This document shows, in pieces, positions 33,576 through 42,743 of a stretch of DNA of 64,000 nucleotides; the stretch's first letter is position 1; every line of letters begins with the position of its first letter. The stretch comes from Paenibacillus oenotherae. GTDB taxonomy: Bacteria; Bacillota; Bacilli; Paenibacillales; Paenibacillaceae. A program made the position numbers and the translations under genes. The stretch is taken from positions 1 to 64,000 of the forward strand of contig NZ_JAHZIJ010000017.1 in the NCBI RefSeq assembly GCF_019443105.1, read 5' to 3'. Below the pieces are notes generated by a model. That model saw only the letters and a program-made list of their open reading frames with translations. It had not been told where the DNA came from and made no database searches.

Positions 33576-35075
33576 CTACCCTCTATAGGGTTGCAGCGCC
33601 TCATTCAGCTCGCGCGTCTGGCGGTACACCTGCTGATAAGTGCGGAACAATTCCGCATATACGCCAACTGCGGCAGGCTGCGGCTTGAATACGGAGGCCC
33701 GCTTCACGAATGAATCCGCACAATCCTTCAGGCTGGCGTACCAGCCGCAGCCGAATGCCGCAAGCATAGCAGCTCCCAAGCCAGGTCCCTGCTCGTTCTC
33801 AAGCGCAACAACATCAGCATTGAAGATATCAGCCTGCATCTGCAGCCAGACCGGATTTTGCGCGCCGCCGCCAATGGAGATGATCGTATCGATCTCTTTG
33901 CCCGCACGGCGGAACAGATCAACCGATTCGTTCAACGAGAATGTAATGCCTTCCATAACAGCCCTAGCAAAATGTACCCGCTCATGCGAGCCGTCAATTC
34001 CGATAAAGCTCCCGCGAATGACGGAATCGGCATGCGGTGTTCGCTCGCCCACGATATAAGGGGTGAAGAGAAGGCCCCTGGAGCCAGGCGCAATCTCCTC
34101 AACACCCGCAAGCAGCTCTGCGAACGATTCCTGCTTTGCGAAGGTATTCTTGAACCAGCTCAGGCTATATCCGGCGGCGAGTGTAACTCCCATCGCATAG
34201 AAGGCATCGCTCTTGCCGTGATTGAAGAAATGCACTCGGCCTCCATAGTCACTGCCGCTGTCCTGCTCATACGCCAGAATAACGCCAGACGTCCCGATGC
34301 TGCACATCGTAAGCCCCTCTTGAAGAATGCCGGCGCCGATTGCGCCGCACGCATTGTCTGCCCCTCCCGCGAATACCCTTGTTGCAGGGGACAGCCCCGC
34401 TCGTGCAGCAGGCTCCGGCAGCAGTGTGCCTACCAGACCATGCGATTCAATAAGCGACGGGCAGAAGCTCATAGACAGCTCCATCGCAGCAAGCACCTCC
34501 GCGCTCCACTCCTGATTGGCAACATCCAGAAGCAGCGTGCCCGCTGCATCTGAATAATCCATATGCAGCGCGCCTGTCAGCCTGTATCGGACATAATCCT
34601 TGGGCAGCAGGAACCGGGCGGCTTGCGCGAATATGTCCGGCTCATGCTTTCGTACCCACAAAATTTTGGGCAGAGTGAATCCTTCCAATGCAGGATTGCG
34701 TGTAATATCAAGCAGCCTGTCACCAAGAGCAAGCTCAATTTCACGGCACTCCTCGGTTGTTCGCGTATCGTTCCACAATATCGCATTACGAAGCGGATTG
34801 CCTTCGCTATCAAGAAGCACGAGGCCATGCATCTGACCGGAGAAGCTGATTCCTTCAATTGAATGAATAGGCACATCCGCTTTCCCCGTCAATTCATTCA
34901 GCGCTTCCAGCGTGCCCTGTACCCAATCCTCCGGCCGCTGCTCGCTCCAGCCTGAATGCTCATGATAGAGCGGGTAGCTCCGGGAAGCTTCGGAGACGAT
35001 CTTCCCGTGCCTGTCCAAGAGCAGCGCCTTGACCGCACTTGTACCCAGATCGATTCCAATCACATATGACAACAA
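33576..35075 (-). CDS. xylB: Xylulokinase
   Basis: 499 residues, FGGY carbohydrate kinase fold. N-terminal phosphate site GIDLGTSAVKALLLD with Asp9; Q81-M82-H83-G84 substrate contact; catalytic Asp240 in FAGGADNACGAIGAG; C-terminal GGGAQNPVWLQMQADIFN adenosine motif. It phosphorylates D-xylulose to xylulose 5-phosphate, which enters the pentose phosphate pathway. Length is normal. Starts 15 bp after the xylA stop and shares its promoter; control is through the xylR/xylO pair. Confidence 0.95.
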   Translation of the reverse strand: MLSYVIGIDLGTSAVKALLLDRHGKIVSEASRSYPLYHEHSGWSEQRPEDWVQGTLEALNELTGKADVPIHSIEGISFSGQMHGLVLLDSEGNPLRNAILWNDTRTTEECREIELALGDRLLDITRNPALEGFTLPKILWVRKHEPDIFAQAARFLLPKDYVRYRLTGALHMDYSDAAGTLLLDVANQEWSAEVLAAMELSMSFCPSLIESHGLVGTLLPEPAARAGLSPATRVFAGGADNACGAIGAGILQEGLTMCSIGTSGVILAYEQDSGSDYGGRVHFFNHGKSDAFYAMGVTLAAGYSLSWFKNTFAKQESFAELLAGVEEIAPGSRGLLFTPYIVGERTPHADSVIRGSFIGIDGSHERVHFARAVMEGITFSLNESVDLFRRAGKEIDTIISIGGGAQNPVWLQMQADIFNADVVALENEQGPGLGAAMLAAFGCGWYASLKDCADSFVKRASVFKPQPAAVGVYAELFRTYQQVYRQTRELNEALQPYRG

Positions 35076-35090
35076 GCTCAGCTCCTCCTT

Positions 35091-36404
35091 CTATACGCTG
35101 AAAATAATCTCGCTGAGCACAAGCTTGATCCGCTCCTGGCGGCCAGACTCGTTCTTGATGGGATTATTCTGCAGCGCATACTGCTCCAAAGTGTGCAAAG
35201 TAGCCTTCCCTGCCACGATATCTGCTCCGATGCCATCGTTGAAGCTGCGGTAGCGGTTATCAACGATTCCGTCGAGCACGCGATCCTCAATCAGCTTCGC
35301 AGCAGCCTTGAGGCCCCACGCATAGCTGTCCATACCGGCAATATGCGCCAGGAACAGATCCTCGTCTTCGAACGAGCCGCGGCGGACCTTGGCATCAAAG
35401 TTGACGCCTCCCTTGCCGATGCCTCCGGCTTTAAGCACCTCGAACATTGTAAGTGTCGTTGCGTACAAGTCGGTCGGAAATTCATCCGTATCCCAGCCAA
35501 GCAGCAGGTCGCCTTGATTCGCGTCCAGCGAGCCCAGCATGCCGTTAATCGCTGCAACTCGAATCTCATGCTCGAAAGTATGTCCTGCAAGCGTGGCATG
35601 ATTGGCTTCCAGATTCAGCTTGAAATGCTCCTGCAAACCGTATTTCTGCAAGAAGGCTATCGTCGTAGCCGCATCAAAATCATATTGATGCTTGGACGGC
35701 TCCTTAGGCTTGGGCTCAATTAAGAATTGGGCCTCAAAGCCAATCTCTTTGGTGTACGCCAGCGCCATATGGAACAGACGCGCCAAATTGTCGAGCTCAA
35801 ATGCCATATCGGTGTTAAGCAGCGTCTCATAGCCTTCGCGTCCGCCCCAGAATACATAGTTCTCCGCACCGAGACGCTTGCCAATCTCCAGGCTTTTCTT
35901 CAGCTGTGCGCCTGCGTAAGCATATACATCTGCATTGCAGGTCGTGCCTGCGCCATGGACGAATCTCGGATGCGTGAACATATTGGCTGTATTCCACAGC
36001 AGCTTCTTGCCCGATGTCCGCATATGCTGCTCCAATAATTCCACAATGACATCCAGATTGCGGTTCGTTTCCTGCAGCGTGTTCCCTTCCGGCGCTATAT
36101 CGCGATCATGGAAGCAATAGTAGGGCACGCCGATCTTGTCCAGAAATTCAAAATTCGCTTCCACCCGCGCCTTCGCGGTATCCATCGCATCCGCATAATC
36201 CCAAGCGCGATGGGCTGTACCTGCTCCGAACGGATCGGAGCCAGCCCCTGTTAATGTATGCCAATAGGCAATAGCGAAGCGCATATGCTCTTCCATAGAT
36301 TTGCCCATAATAATTTCAGAAGGATTATAATGCTTGAATGCCAACGGATTGTCTGATCCCTTGCCCTCATATTGTATCTTGCCGATTGATTGAAAATAAC
36401 TCAT
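35091..36404 (-). CDS. xylA: Xylose isomerase
   Basis: 437 residues, TIM barrel. Catalytic His99 and Asp102 ([11 protein letters not shown]), metal and substrate residues Glu230 and Lys232 ([16 protein letters not shown]), and Glu266/His269 ([12 protein letters not shown]) are intact. It converts D-xylose to D-xylulose using magnesium or manganese. Size places it in the class II, long form of Firmicutes. First gene of the xylAB operon. The xylO operator and a probable promoter lie 80-130 bp upstream. Confidence 0.97.
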   Translation of the reverse strand: MSYFQSIGKIQYEGKGSDNPLAFKHYNPSEIIMGKSMEEHMRFAIAYWHTLTGAGSDPFGAGTAHRAWDYADAMDTAKARVEANFEFLDKIGVPYYCFHDRDIAPEGNTLQETNRNLDVIVELLEQHMRTSGKKLLWNTANMFTHPRFVHGAGTTCNADVYAYAGAQLKKSLEIGKRLGAENYVFWGGREGYETLLNTDMAFELDNLARLFHMALAYTKEIGFEAQFLIEPKPKEPSKHQYDFDAATTIAFLQKYGLQEHFKLNLEANHATLAGHTFEHEIRVAAINGMLGSLDANQGDLLLGWDTDEFPTDLYATTLTMFEVLKAGGIGKGGVNFDAKVRRGSFEDEDLFLAHIAGMDSYAWGLKAAAKLIEDRVLDGIVDNRYRSFNDGIGADIVAGKATLHTLEQYALQNNPIKNESGRQERIKLVLSEIIFSV

Positions 36405-36452
36405 GTCACAGTAGCCTCCTCATGTTGTCTGGAAGTGGACGATATATCATCA

Positions 36453-36466
36453 TGTAACCGCTCTCG
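36453..36466 (-). promoter_or_regulatory. Possible catabolite-responsive element for xylA
   Basis: The minus-strand sequence CGAGAGCGGTTACA matches the CcpA site consensus TGNAARCGNWWWCA at the core (AGCGGTTACA), with two mismatches in the left arm. It lies between the promoter and xylA. Low confidence without a wider comparison. Confidence 0.35.
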
Positions 36467-36487
36467 CATCCGTCCTTGTCCGTAGCA

Positions 36488-36527
36488 TAGCACACAAGAA
36501 CTTAGTTTGTCCATTAAACAAACTAAG
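36488..36527 (-). promoter_or_regulatory. xylA promoter with perfect xyl operator
   Basis: CTTAGTTTGT (36501-36510), 7-bp spacer and the exact inverse ACAAACTAAG (36518-36527). This is the known XylR operator type of Bacillus. On the minus strand TGGACA, 18 bp, TATGCT forms a plausible promoter that the operator overlaps. Confidence 0.88.
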
Positions 36528-36687
36528 TTAAATGTGGTAAACTGTTTGTAACCGTCATCCGCGGCCTGCAGAAACTTCCATGCCGGAATAATCGTGTTAC
36601 AATAGTATGCGCCGTATTGAATAAGGACATTAGCATAGCCGATCCATCACTCTGATGTCATTCACGACTCGATAGGAGTATTCCATT

Positions 36688-37854
36688 ATGAAATCCAAAG
36701 CTACCGGCGATCTCGCCATGATCAAAAAAATGAATACAGCGATTGTGCTGGATACCATCATTGCACAAGCCCCATTGTCACGCGCACAAATATCAGAACA
36801 AACCGGTCTGAACAAAGCAACTGTATCCAGCCTTGTTCAGGATCTGATCGACAGCCGGCTCGTCGTTGAGAATGGGCCGGGGCAATCCAGCGGCGGCCGA
36901 AAACCCGTCATGCTGCTGTTCAACAGCAGCGCGGGCTATGCAATCGGCATCGATCTGGGCGTTAATTATATACGCGGCGTGCTTACCGATCTGGAGGGCA
37001 GCGTGCTTCAAGAGCGCGAGCTTGCGCTTCAGACTCACCAGCTCCATGATGTGCTGCCCCTGCTGACCGCTTGCATCAAGGACTTGATCTCGCTAATGCC
37101 AGATAGTCCCTATGGCGTTGTTGGGATCGGAATTGGCGTCCCCGGTATCGTCAGCGATCAAGGAACCATCCTGTTCGCACCGAATCTGGAGTGGCAGGAA
37201 GTACCGCTCCAATCCATGCTCCAGCAGCAGTTCAACATTCCTGTCACGATAGATAATGAAGCCAATGCAGGCGCTCAAGGAGAGCAAAAGTATGGCGCTG
37301 GCCGCAATATTACACACCAAATCTACGTCAGTGTCGGGATCGGAATCGGGACCGGCATTATTCTCAATCGGGAGCTGTATAAAGGTGCATCCGGCTTCTC
37401 CGGCGAGCTGGGCCATCTCTCCATCGACCTGAACGGCAAGCCTTGCCGCTGCGGCAATCAAGGTTGCTGGGAGCTGTATGCTTCAGAGAACGCTCTGCTG
37501 GAACAAGCAGCTGAGCTTGGTTATTCTGATCTTGATGCATTGCTCGCAGCTGCCGCGGCTGGCGAAGAAGCGGTGCTGGTGCTTTTTCGCCGTATCGGTG
37601 AATGCCTGGGCGTAGGAATTGCCAACATCGTCAATGTCTTTAACCCTGACGTCGTCATTATCGGGAACCGCATGAGCCGTGCTGAAGCCTGGATCAATGA
37701 GGCTGTGCAGGAGACAGTCGCCAGGCGTACGCTCCCGCAGCACTTCAGCCGGATGCGGGTCCTGTTCGCAGAGCTGAGTGATCAATCCGCAGTTCGCGGA
37801 GCGGCCTATTATGCCATTAATCAATTCCTGGGCAGAATCAAGCGCGGGGATTAG
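36688..37854 (+). CDS. xylR: Xylose repressor, ROK family
   Basis: 388 residues. N-terminal winged helix (about 10-70): IAQAPLSRAQISEQTGLNKATVSSLVQDLI. ROK sugar-binding domain follows, with GIDLGVNYIRGVLTDLEG and GIGIGVPGIV. The zinc site C-R-C-G-N-Q-G-C is at about 252-259. Without xylose it should bind the operator at 36501-36527 and block xylAB; xylose releases it. Divergent from xylA. Ends 14 bp before the convergent ABC permease stop. An own-promoter effect of xylO is likely because the operator lies between the two genes. Confidence 0.94.
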   Translation: MKSKATGDLAMIKKMNTAIVLDTIIAQAPLSRAQISEQTGLNKATVSSLVQDLIDSRLVVENGPGQSSGGRKPVMLLFNSSAGYAIGIDLGVNYIRGVLTDLEGSVLQERELALQTHQLHDVLPLLTACIKDLISLMPDSPYGVVGIGIGVPGIVSDQGTILFAPNLEWQEVPLQSMLQQQFNIPVTIDNEANAGAQGEQKYGAGRNITHQIYVSVGIGIGTGIILNRELYKGASGFSGELGHLSIDLNGKPCRCGNQGCWELYASENALLEQAAELGYSDLDALLAAAAAGEEAVLVLFRRIGECLGVGIANIVNVFNPDVVIIGNRMSRAEAWINEAVQETVARRTLPQHFSRMRVLFAELSDQSAVRGAAYYAINQFLGRIKRGD

Positions 37855-37868
37855 GCCGCCCTTCCACA

Positions 37869-38711
37869 CTATCCTTTATTCGCGCCGGCTGTCAGTCCAC
37901 TGACAAAAAAACGCTGGAGGTACATGAACAAGAGGGTGATCGGGATCGCGATGAAGACCGCCCCCGCCGCGAACAGGGTGAAGTAAGCGTTCTGGTAGGA
38001 GTTGACCATATCGTACAATCCAACAGCTACCGTCCACTTTTCCTTGGAACGAAGAACCAGGCTTGCGAATATGAAATCCACCCATGCGCCTGTGAAGGTC
38101 GTTAACGCTACGAATACAAGCATCGGCTTGGACAAGGGCAGCATGATGCTCGTGAAGACACGGAAATTGCCCGCTCCGTCTATGCGCGCCGCTTCCTCGA
38201 TTCCTTTCGGCAATGTATCGAAGAACCCTTTGGCAACAAACAGGTTGAAGATAATGGAGCCGAACGAATAGACAATGACAAGCGCCGCATGTGTATCCAG
38301 CAGCCCCAACTGCATGAGCAGAATGTAGACCGCAACCATGCTCATGAAGCCGGGAAACATTCCAAGCACAAGGATCAGTGTCAGTGATGCTTTCCTCCAG
38401 GGGAAGCGGAACCGGGACAAAGCATAGGCTGTGATCGTGACCAGCAGCGTGCTGAGCAGCATGCTGAGCACGGCCACCTCCAGCGTATTGAGATACCACG
38501 TAGTGAACATCAGGCTCTTGGATTGAAACAATTCAACATAATGGGCCAATGTCAGACTCTTCGGAATAAACGTCTCGCTGTACAGCGATTTGCCCGGCTT
38601 GAAGGAGGAGAGCACAACCCAGGCCGCCGGGTACAAGCTCCAGCATACGACAGCCGCAAGAAAGAGATAGCTGGCCATAACTCTGAATTTTACTGACTTC
38701 CTGGCAATCAT
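37869..38711 (-). CDS. Carbohydrate ABC transporter permease, MalG type
   Basis: 280 residues, six membrane helices. The EAA loop that docks on the ATPase reads EEAARIDGAGNFRVFTSIMLPL. The FGSIIFNLFVAKGFFDTLPKG segment also marks MalG-type subunits (CUT1 family), which import di- and oligosaccharides. ATG overlaps the stop of the MalF-type gene by 4 bp, so translation is coupled. No ATPase gene is in the operon, so a shared MsmX-like ATPase elsewhere is expected. Last gene of the five-gene operon that starts at 44096. Confidence 0.9.
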   Translation of the reverse strand: MIARKSVKFRVMASYLFLAAVVCWSLYPAAWVVLSSFKPGKSLYSETFIPKSLTLAHYVELFQSKSLMFTTWYLNTLEVAVLSMLLSTLLVTITAYALSRFRFPWRKASLTLILVLGMFPGFMSMVAVYILLMQLGLLDTHAALVIVYSFGSIIFNLFVAKGFFDTLPKGIEEAARIDGAGNFRVFTSIMLPLSKPMLVFVALTTFTGAWVDFIFASLVLRSKEKWTVAVGLYDMVNSYQNAYFTLFAAGAVFIAIPITLLFMYLQRFFVSGLTAGANKG

Positions 38712-40030
38712 TGTGTCATCTCCTCATCCTTGAACGATCGGGTTTGGCGGTAATTCCAAATTGAGAATGCAGCTATAATAATAAAAAGAATGATTCCAAT
38801 CGCGGAAGCGATATTATAAATATTATTGTTCAGTGTCAGCTTGTACAGCCAAGTGATCAATAAATCCGTATGTCCCGCAAACTGATACTCCGGATTGGAG
38901 GGACCGCCGTTCGTAAGCAAATAGATAACATTGAAATTGTTGAAATTGCCCGCGAGCTGGATGATGATGATCGGCGCAATCGCAAACATAATAAATGGAA
39001 GGGTGATAATCCGGGCCTGCTGCCACCGCCCTGCTCCCTCCACTTTCGCTGCTTCGTACAAATCCGGCGGAATCGTGGACAGAACGCTGCTCACGAGCAA
39101 AAAGGACAAGGGCATGCCAACCCACATATTGACGATGATGACTGTTAATTTGGCCCAGAACGGATCTGTGAGCCAAGGCAGCTCACCTAATCCGAAATGC
39201 GACAAATACTGATTAATGGGACCGAACTTGCCGTTGAACATCATTTTCATCGCTAATAAAGAGATCATCTGAGGAATGGCGTAAGGAATAATGATCAGCG
39301 TCCGCCATATCCCTTTCAGCCGGACTTCCTTCTGGGAAAGCACCAGCGCAACAGCAAGCCCGCTTGCGAACGTCGTTGCGGTCGCGACGACTGCCCACAG
39401 CACCGTCCAGCCCAATACGCCAAGGAAGGTGCCGCTCCAACTGCTCAATCGGAACAACTGGACGAATGTTTCGAATCCGGTCCAATCGACCAAATTGCCT
39501 GGCGGAATATGATGCGGCGAAGAATAGTTGGTAAAAGCAAGCAGAATCATAAATACGATGGGCAGAATGGTCAGAAACAGAATGCCTGCTGCCGGCAGAA
39601 CCAGCAGCAATTGAGCGAATTTGAAATCATGCAAGTAAGTCAGCGTCTGCCTGAAGGTTGACGGAGACAGGCCCGCATTGCGCCTCTTCCCCGTCGAATA
39701 GGCGTCTCTGGCTGCCTGAATGCAAAGGATAATATAAAGCGCGAGCAGAAACAGCACAATCAGGCTCTGAATCATAAGATTGATGGAATGATCCCCCGGA
39801 ATATTCACGGATTTGCCATCTACCTCAACAAGCCGGGAAGGGGCATCTCCAAGTGTTGCTATTCCCCAGATCGCCTGCCGCAGGGCGGATGCAAAGTAGG
39901 TGACAGCGAAACCGCTTGCAAGAAACATGATGAAGCCTTTCACCCACTGATGATTGTAGAGCTGCCCTGCTCCTGGCAGAATTGCTGACAAGACAGGAGC
40001 GACCAGATGATGGTAATGTTTTGTTTTCAT
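38708..40030 (-). CDS. Carbohydrate ABC transporter permease, MalF type
   Basis: 440 residues from the ATG at 40030; an in-frame start 17 codons earlier overlaps the preceding gene. About eight helices: an N-terminal pair (LSAILPGAGQLYNHQWVKG...) not found in short permeases, then the six-helix core. The EAA loop reads YEAAKVEGAGRWQQARIITLPF. The PSNPEYQFAGHTDLLITWLYKLTL segment is typical of MalF. Works with the MalG-type protein and the lipoprotein encoded next to it. Ribosome site weak; translation may depend on coupling to the binding-protein gene 8 bp upstream. Confidence 0.88.
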   Translation of the reverse strand: MKTKHYHHLVAPVLSAILPGAGQLYNHQWVKGFIMFLASGFAVTYFASALRQAIWGIATLGDAPSRLVEVDGKSVNIPGDHSINLMIQSLIVLFLLALYIILCIQAARDAYSTGKRRNAGLSPSTFRQTLTYLHDFKFAQLLLVLPAAGILFLTILPIVFMILLAFTNYSSPHHIPPGNLVDWTGFETFVQLFRLSSWSGTFLGVLGWTVLWAVVATATTFASGLAVALVLSQKEVRLKGIWRTLIIIPYAIPQMISLLAMKMMFNGKFGPINQYLSHFGLGELPWLTDPFWAKLTVIIVNMWVGMPLSFLLVSSVLSTIPPDLYEAAKVEGAGRWQQARIITLPFIMFAIAPIIIIQLAGNFNNFNVIYLLTNGGPSNPEYQFAGHTDLLITWLYKLTLNNNIYNIASAIGIILFIIIAAFSIWNYRQTRSFKDEEMTQ

Positions 40031-40037
40031 AGGGCCG

Positions 40038-41387
40038 TCAGAAGGAAGCCTTGGTTGAATCCGGCTTTGGCGATTTGGCATTCAGCGATATAGCGTCACG
40101 GATTTGCTTGACCGCTCTGTCCAGCACTTCCTTTACATCCTTGCCGTCCCAAATCTCCACCATTGCTGCATCCATCGGAACCCAAACGCTGCCGATTTCC
40201 GGAATGGAAGGCGCGGAATGCGAGCTGCTGAATTGTTTATAGAAGGCACTTGTAATTTCATCCGCTTGAATAACCGCATTTTGCGCTGCTTCCTTGTGTG
40301 TGGGTACTGCTCCTGTCAGCTCGTAGTTCAGCAGCTGTGCTGATTTATTGGAAGCGAATCTCGCGAACAATTTTGCCGCATTGGGATATTTGCTGTAAGC
40401 GCTGACATACCATGAATTGACCTGGGACAGCGTAACCGAATCCTGACCGCCTACGGCCGGTATAGGAGCAACCCCAAAATTGATGCCCGCTTGCCGGAAT
40501 GTATCAATGAACCATGAGCCTGTCACATTCATCGCGACGCTTCCCTCGCTGAACAAGGTTGTCTTGATATCACTTGCGATGTCGCCTGCGGAAATCGGAA
40601 GCACTTTATCGCGCAAGCTGGCGAACAGCTCCATTCCCTTGATCGCACCTTCATTATTCAAGCCAATATCGGCCGGGTCGGTGCCGTCCTTGCCGAATAT
40701 ATAGCCGCCCGTGGAGCCGATGAACGGATAGCTGAAGTAGAAGAAGGGTACGTCGAACATAAAGCCATACTTGTTGCTGTCCGGATCGTTGAACGTTTGG
40801 GAGAACTCAATAACCTCTTCCATCGTTGCAGGAGGCTTGCTGATCAAATCCTTATTGTAGAACATTGCGTAAGTCATCACCTTGATCGGATAGCCGTACA
40901 GCTTGTTATTGTAGGAAGCCGCAGTAACCGCTACCTCCTCATGCTCGCTGCGGGTAGCTGCTTCAAACTCGTCATTGGGGAGAATCAACCCTGCGCTCGC
41001 CGCTTTTCCCAGATGGTCCTGCGAGGTCGTGATGACATCCGCAGCCAGCCCCGCCGGGCCGTCCAGCTCGAATTTGCCGATCTGATCCATCGTTCCAAGC
41101 TCTTGCATCCTCACCTCGACACCATAGACATCCGTGAATTCCTTCATGATAGCCTCCACGAACGGACGGGCTTCCTTGCTCTCCCAGACCAGCAGGCTTG
41201 CACCGGGCTCAGGAACGAGATCGGTCTCCAGCTTGTCGAAGGTCAGATCGAACTTGCTTGCACCGGATGCATGATTTCCCGCTGGCTCGTTCGCATTGTT
41301 GGAGCATGCTGTCACCATGGTGAGTGACAGCGCTGCGACAACGAGTGATACTTTGGACAGACTTCCAATAGATGTTTTTTTCTTCAT
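40038..41387 (-). CDS. Sugar-binding lipoprotein, maltose/maltodextrin-type
   Basis: 449 residues. Signal peptide with lipobox VTAC (Cys28). The remainder has the family pattern of MalE-type binding proteins (LLVWESKEARPFVEAIMKEFTDVYG near the start, NVTGSWFIDTF and APIPAVGGQDSVTLSQVN later). It captures an oligosaccharide outside the cell for the MalF/MalG-type permease. Neighbours (xyl genes on one side, esterases on the other) suggest an acylated or hemicellulose- or starch-derived oligosaccharide, but the ligand is inferred only. Confidence 0.9.
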   Translation of the reverse strand: MKKKTSIGSLSKVSLVVAALSLTMVTACSNNANEPAGNHASGASKFDLTFDKLETDLVPEPGASLLVWESKEARPFVEAIMKEFTDVYGVEVRMQELGTMDQIGKFELDGPAGLAADVITTSQDHLGKAASAGLILPNDEFEAATRSEHEEVAVTAASYNNKLYGYPIKVMTYAMFYNKDLISKPPATMEEVIEFSQTFNDPDSNKYGFMFDVPFFYFSYPFIGSTGGYIFGKDGTDPADIGLNNEGAIKGMELFASLRDKVLPISAGDIASDIKTTLFSEGSVAMNVTGSWFIDTFRQAGINFGVAPIPAVGGQDSVTLSQVNSWYVSAYSKYPNAAKLFARFASNKSAQLLNYELTGAVPTHKEAAQNAVIQADEITSAFYKQFSSSHSAPSIPEIGSVWVPMDAAMVEIWDGKDVKEVLDRAVKQIRDAISLNAKSPKPDSTKASF

Positions 41388-41405
41388 TAGATGTTTCCAC
41401 CGTCC

Positions 41406-42743
41406 TTATAAGGATTGAACTTGAACCCAGCTTTGCACTTCATAGCGAACTGAAAAATCCTCATTGGCGACGAATTGTCGCTTAGGTATCGCCTCCCCGT
41501 CCGCGCCAGCCTCCTGCAATTGCGAATATTCGCAGATGTGGAAGGAGAAGCCGCTGCCTCTAGGCAGTGAGAACCTTCTGCAGAAGGTTTGCGGGCCGCT
41601 CCGAACAAGTTCTACTCCCGCATAAACTCTGGCATCCTCCGGGGTATGCGCCGGTACAGTAACCTCAATGTCAACCAACACCTCCGGGGATAATGCCGGA
41701 ACAACCGTCAGCGCTTTGGATGCAGATACAGACAATGCAGGGGGCGCGTATTCGATTTCGCACTGTCCGGCTGCCCAGGCCATAATCAGGCCCTCCGGGG
41801 TAACCAGAGCCAGATTATCTGGCGTCAGCTTGAACCGCGCATCCATATCCACAACTTTTACAGCGCTTTCATAAGTGACAATCGGATAGATAAAGCTGCT
41901 CGCCCCTTCAACCCCCGCAATATCATCACCGATCAGCTCTGCCGACACTGCCTCTCCCATATTCCCGAAGAAATAGATTAGCGGAGCATAGACCCGCCGC
42001 TCCCATGTAGCCTCGTTATGCTCTGCCAGCGGTTCATAGCAGAACATGAGATCATCGCCGGAGCGATAGCCGAGAGCTATGAAATGCTCAACCATTCTTC
42101 TGACATGGCCTACCTGCACGGTCATTCCTTCCATTCCGCCGGTGTCGATCCAGAGACGAAGCTCCTCTTTTTGATTAAAATGCTGAATCATCGGACTGTG
42201 CGTCATCTCTTGTTCATGGTAATGAGCAAAATACGGCGAGAGCATCGCCAGCTTGCCGAATACATCCGGACGCCGGAAGCCAATGTGATAGGTGACCAGG
42301 CCTCCTCTGGACGAACCCATCAGCGCTGTATGACAGCTCTCCTGCTTCGTACGATAAGTGCGGTCAATATGGGGCTTCACCTCCTCTATCAGAAACTTCT
42401 CATAGTATTCTCCGAGGCAGGCATAATCCAGTCTCTCCGAGAACGTGCCGGAATGCGCAAATTCGCTATTGCGCTGCGATCCCATATTGGCCACGGCGAC
42501 AATAATCAGTTCTTCGATGCGGCCCTCTTCGATCAGCTCATCGCAGTTGCGGTGCAGATTCCATGATTCTCCGTTAAAAGAAGGCTCGAAGGCATTCTGC
42601 CCGTCATGTACATAAAGGACAGGATAGAGCCTATCCGTCTCCTTGTCATATGAGGGAGGCAAATAGATGAACAGGCTCCTCTCATTGTTCAAAAATTGCG
42701 AGCGAAAGGCGGCAATGGTTTCAATTCTCGATTGTCCAGTCAT
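41406..42743 (-). CDS. Esterase with Ig-like and starch-binding-like C-terminal domains (1)
   Basis: 445 residues, no signal peptide, hence cytoplasmic. Residues 1-260 are a putative esterase of the enterochelin-esterase/FrmB type: LYPVLYVHDGQNAF, nucleophile elbow GSSRGG, acidic WIDTGGMEG and His in EHNEATW. A middle part (about 265-345) resembles a Big2-type Ig-like domain (LALVTPEGLIMAWAAG), and the end (about 350-440) has the layout of a starch-binding-like domain (VTVPAHTPEDARVY, ending VRYEVQSW). It follows its paralog directly (TGA-ATG). Probably deacylates imported sugars; substrate unproven. Confidence 0.75.
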   Translation of the reverse strand: MTGQSRIETIAAFRSQFLNNERSLFIYLPPSYDKETDRLYPVLYVHDGQNAFEPSFNGESWNLHRNCDELIEEGRIEELIIVAVANMGSQRNSEFAHSGTFSERLDYACLGEYYEKFLIEEVKPHIDRTYRTKQESCHTALMGSSRGGLVTYHIGFRRPDVFGKLAMLSPYFAHYHEQEMTHSPMIQHFNQKEELRLWIDTGGMEGMTVQVGHVRRMVEHFIALGYRSGDDLMFCYEPLAEHNEATWERRVYAPLIYFFGNMGEAVSAELIGDDIAGVEGASSFIYPIVTYESAVKVVDMDARFKLTPDNLALVTPEGLIMAWAAGQCEIEYAPPALSVSASKALTVVPALSPEVLVDIEVTVPAHTPEDARVYAGVELVRSGPQTFCRRFSLPRGSGFSFHICEYSQLQEAGADGEAIPKRQFVANEDFSVRYEVQSWVQVQSL

